In this document: one piece after another, positions 61,929 to 64,000 of the stretch
Layout of the letters: each line of letters starts with the position of its first letter
Numbering within the stretch: the stretch's first letter is position 1
NCBI GenBank assembly: GCA_025356475.1
Contig: JANXSX010000043.1
Coordinates: 1 to 64,000 of the forward strand
DNA: 64,000 bases
Direction: 5' to 3'
From: Isosphaeraceae bacterium
Lineage (GTDB): Bacteria; Planctomycetota; Planctomycetia; Isosphaerales; Isosphaeraceae
Notes under the pieces: model-generated
What the model was told of the DNA's origin: nothing
Databases searched by the model: none
The model's input: the letters and a program-made list of their open reading frames with translations, nothing else
Made by a program: the position numbers and the translations under genes

Positions 61929-63002
61929 ATGATGACGGGCAAGTCTCTCGCTCTCGGCTTCACCCTGATCCTCCTGGTCTGCCCGATGGTCTCAGCCGAC
62001 TCCATGCGTGGTGTCACGTGGAGCTGGCACCGGTGGACGACTGAGCACAACAATGGTGTGATCAGTAACGCCGCCCCAACGCCTGCACCCGCACCAGCCG
62101 CACTGCCAGTCGCTGCGGCTCCTTCAACGGAGCTTCTCTTGACTGTTGCGGCCCCGTCTTACGCCGCACCGGCACCGGCCCCAACGTTTACGGCTCAGAC
62201 ATACCATTATGTTCCCCCAGCCCCAACTCAGGCACCCGTTCCGGTCGGTTCCGCCGATGCCTTGGTGAACTTGAGCGACGGTGGCTTCGCCAGCAGTGAT
62301 ATCCTCAGTGGAGCCCAGCCCAAGGCATGGTATCTCAGCCCGGTCGTCTCGAATCTTTACGGCGGGGTGCCTAACGATCAGCAGAAGGCGGACTTCTCGA
62401 ACGCAGTCCTCCAACGTGTGAACGACACGTTCCACGCCAGTGGACTCAACCCGATCATCACGAACGACCCAACAGTCTCTGCCAGTCATACCCTCAGCGT
62501 TGCCTCGAACGTCTCGCTTTCAGATAGTCCTGGAACAATCGGCTTAACTGACGTCGGCCACAGTGGGTTCACTTTCATCGATCAGCTTGGCTCGGCAAAG
62601 TCCCTCGATCAGCTTCAGACCGTGATCGCCAAGAACGTCTCCCACGAACTCATGCATGCGTTCGGGATTGGGATTCACCCCGACCAGACCGGCCAATTCA
62701 TCGACTCGGGAACCGTTTCCTTTGACGTCCTCTCGCAGCAGGCTGCAAAGTTTAGCGACCAGGCCGCTGCGGACATCCTCGCCACCCAGTACGGTTCGAT
62801 CCCGTTCGGTAGTACTTCCCTCGGTTCTCAGGTCATGACCCCCGGCCACGGCTCACCCTGCACCTGTGCAAGTTGCTCAGGTGCCCGTCAGATGCTTGCA
62901 GCCCAGACGGTCCCTGAGCCCGCCACGATCCTGGTCTGGTCGATTGCCGCGATGGGAGGGCTGGTTTTAAGCCGGACACGAGGTACCATGAAAGTCGCCT
63001 AA
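61929..63002 (+). CDS. PEP-CTERM-anchored HExxH metalloprotease-like protein
   Basis: 357 residues with AGGAGG six bases before ATG 61929. Signal peptide about 5-23. An Ala/Pro-rich linker (about 48-120) precedes a catalytic-like region: HELMHAFGIGIH gives His-Glu-x-x-His plus a Gly and a later His, close to the metzincin HExxHxxGxxH but with one extra residue before the last His. A CTCASCSG pair of cysteines follows. The C-terminus VPEPATILVWSIAAMGGL plus Arg residues is a PEP-CTERM signal. It would be a surface-tethered protease; activity not shown. Confidence 0.85.
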   Translation: MMTGKSLALGFTLILLVCPMVSADSMRGVTWSWHRWTTEHNNGVISNAAPTPAPAPAALPVAAAPSTELLLTVAAPSYAAPAPAPTFTAQTYHYVPPAPTQAPVPVGSADALVNLSDGGFASSDILSGAQPKAWYLSPVVSNLYGGVPNDQQKADFSNAVLQRVNDTFHASGLNPIITNDPTVSASHTLSVASNVSLSDSPGTIGLTDVGHSGFTFIDQLGSAKSLDQLQTVIAKNVSHELMHAFGIGIHPDQTGQFIDSGTVSFDVLSQQAAKFSDQAAADILATQYGSIPFGSTSLGSQVMTPGHGSPCTCASCSGARQMLAAQTVPEPATILVWSIAAMGGLVLSRTRGTMKVA

Positions 63003-63039
63003 GTTCAGATCAAGTCCTGACTGTCGCGGATTGAACTCG

Positions 63040-63816
63040 ATGTCACCTATAGCACTAATCGCCCTGGCCGCTTTCTTCTTGTATTACCCACGACTTTTGC
63101 TGCCGAAGCAGCCTCAACATGAACTTCATGGACGCTTATTTCTGGCAAATTGGTTGAATACGGGATATTGCTTCTTCTGGCACGGGCTTGATGCAGAGCC
63201 CTCCACTGTACCCGATATCGGGCCGGTCCTCCTGATCGCGAACCATACCTGTGCGATCGACCATACTTTGATCCTGGCAACCTCGAACCGTGCTCTCGGT
63301 TTCCTGATCGCCAAGCAGTATTACGATCATTGGTTCTTCGGGACGCTCTCAAGGATACTGAGGTGCATCCCTGTCAAGCGGGACGGACACGATCTCGGGG
63401 CGACTCGCGATGCCCTCCGCGCGCTCGGGGCGGGCCGAGCGGTGGCAATCTTCCCAGAAGGACGGATCGCTCCCTACTCAGGCCGTGTGATCCAACCCGT
63501 GAAGGCAGGGGCTGGATTCATCGCACTGAAGAGCAAAGCACCGGTCATTCCGGCCTTTATTTATGGATCACCCTGTAGCAACGGGTTCTGGGAGTGTATC
63601 GCGACACCTTCGAAGGTTCGGATCCTGTTTGGACCTCCGATCGACCTCAGTGACCTCATCAAACATGATGGCGGGAGAGACGATGTTGAGGTCGCTGCCC
63701 AGAGGATGATGGATGCCTTGGTTGCCCTTCAGGACCGAGCCCGAGCTAACGACCCAGCGTGGTGGAATGCCCAATCTCAACCCGGCTCAAGTCCTGAGCC
63801 AATATCAACCGCCTGA
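63040..63816 (+). CDS. PlsC-type 1-acylglycerol-3-phosphate acyltransferase-like
   Basis: 258 residues from ATG 63040 (a TTG at 63031 is in frame). LPLAT superfamily: NHTCAIDH is the catalytic HxxxxD box, FPEGRI the substrate-binding box, and VIPAFIYGSP and KVRILFGPPI follow. One N-terminal hydrophobic helix (ALIALAAFFLYYP). It would acylate a lysophosphatidic acid or similar lipid at the inner membrane. Its end overlaps the next gene by 50 bases. Confidence 0.9.
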   Translation: MSPIALIALAAFFLYYPRLLLPKQPQHELHGRLFLANWLNTGYCFFWHGLDAEPSTVPDIGPVLLIANHTCAIDHTLILATSNRALGFLIAKQYYDHWFFGTLSRILRCIPVKRDGHDLGATRDALRALGAGRAVAIFPEGRIAPYSGRVIQPVKAGAGFIALKSKAPVIPAFIYGSPCSNGFWECIATPSKVRILFGPPIDLSDLIKHDGGRDDVEVAAQRMMDALVALQDRARANDPAWWNAQSQPGSSPEPISTA

Positions 63817-64000
63817 TCAACCGAACTCGGCGGTCGTCCCGCTCGGTAACGCAGGTGGAGCAAGTGGCTCGGACCTGTTCCGCTACACTGCCAGAGATGG
63901 TAGCGACCTGGTCCTAAAGGCCTGGCCGATTGAACAATCGACGCTTCGTCGCGTGAAGCAAGTTCATACGTGGATCGACCACGTTTCCGATCTCGAATTT
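63767..64000 (+). CDS. APH-family phosphotransferase, N-terminal part (cut by window end)
   Basis: 78 codons from ATG 63767 run to the window edge without a stop. GNAGGASGSDLFRYTARDGS is the glycine-rich beginning of an aminoglycoside-phosphotransferase/choline-kinase-like fold, and LVLKAWP contains the lysine expected to contact ATP. It starts inside the acyltransferase gene in another frame, so the pair is probably translationally coupled. Substrate unknown because the catalytic part lies outside. Confidence 0.75.
   Translation, partial: MPNLNPAQVLSQYQPPDQPNSAVVPLGNAGGASGSDLFRYTARDGSDLVLKAWPIEQSTLRRVKQVHTWIDHVSDLEF

Overview
The window looks like chromosomal DNA of a planctomycete, probably an Isosphaeraceae-like lineage. 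The evidence is four intact secreted proteins with a C-terminal PEP-CTERM sorting signal plus a remnant of a fifth, a giant surface protein whose N-terminus carries the planctomycete-type LEGRVAP motif, many secreted proteins of unknown function, long intergenic spacers, and few operons among the housekeeping genes. This assignment is inferred from gene content; there is no rRNA in the window. I saw no tRNA, rRNA, CRISPR array or intact insertion sequence.

Layout. 1-490: remnant of a PEP-CTERM gene with its terminator. 491-5000 (minus strand): cysteine synthase, JAMM/M67 protease, nucleoside diphosphate kinase, a small membrane protein and NAD-dependent DNA ligase. 5166-7250: hybrid response-regulator/histidine kinase, an exported protein and an orphan coding fragment. 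7453-12204: paralogous membrane proteins, the GTPase Der, a Tat-exported TIM-barrel protein, a tandem hairpin repeat and a membrane protein. 12208-17000: a large membrane/TPR protein and a two-gene AAA ATPase plus TOPRIM (DUF4276-like) cassette that resembles anti-phage modules. 17203-29109: secreted peroxiredoxin, HExxH protein, the 2354-residue Ig-repeat surface protein, a 21-blade WD40 protein and a methyltransferase.

29110-42219: a palindromic repeat element, a zinc-ribbon protein, HemQ, three secreted planctomycete proteins, a trypsin-like protease without signal peptide, then an accessory-looking stretch (ArsR-type regulator, HNH nuclease split by a frameshift, ankyrin protein, a nonsense-disrupted pseudogene), a glycosyltransferase and a methylisocitrate lyase family enzyme. 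42220-48703: RNase Y and YmdB, which are adjacent in many bacteria but are here separated by a PEP-CTERM gene and a frameshifted gene, followed by another PEP-CTERM protein. 48795-51609: amino acid permease and a PEP-CTERM protein.

51749-59892 (minus strand) is the most coherent block: beta-ketoacyl-ACP synthase, acyl carrier protein, LpxL/HtrB-like acyltransferase, an unusual membrane/phosphatase/aminotransferase fusion, and two LptF/LptG-type permeases. Read together it suggests synthesis of a dedicated acyl chain, its attachment to an envelope lipid, and export towards the outer membrane. 60095-64000: FAH-family hydrolase, lipoprotein, a PEP-CTERM-anchored HExxH protease, a PlsC-type acyltransferase and the start of an APH-family kinase that runs off the window.
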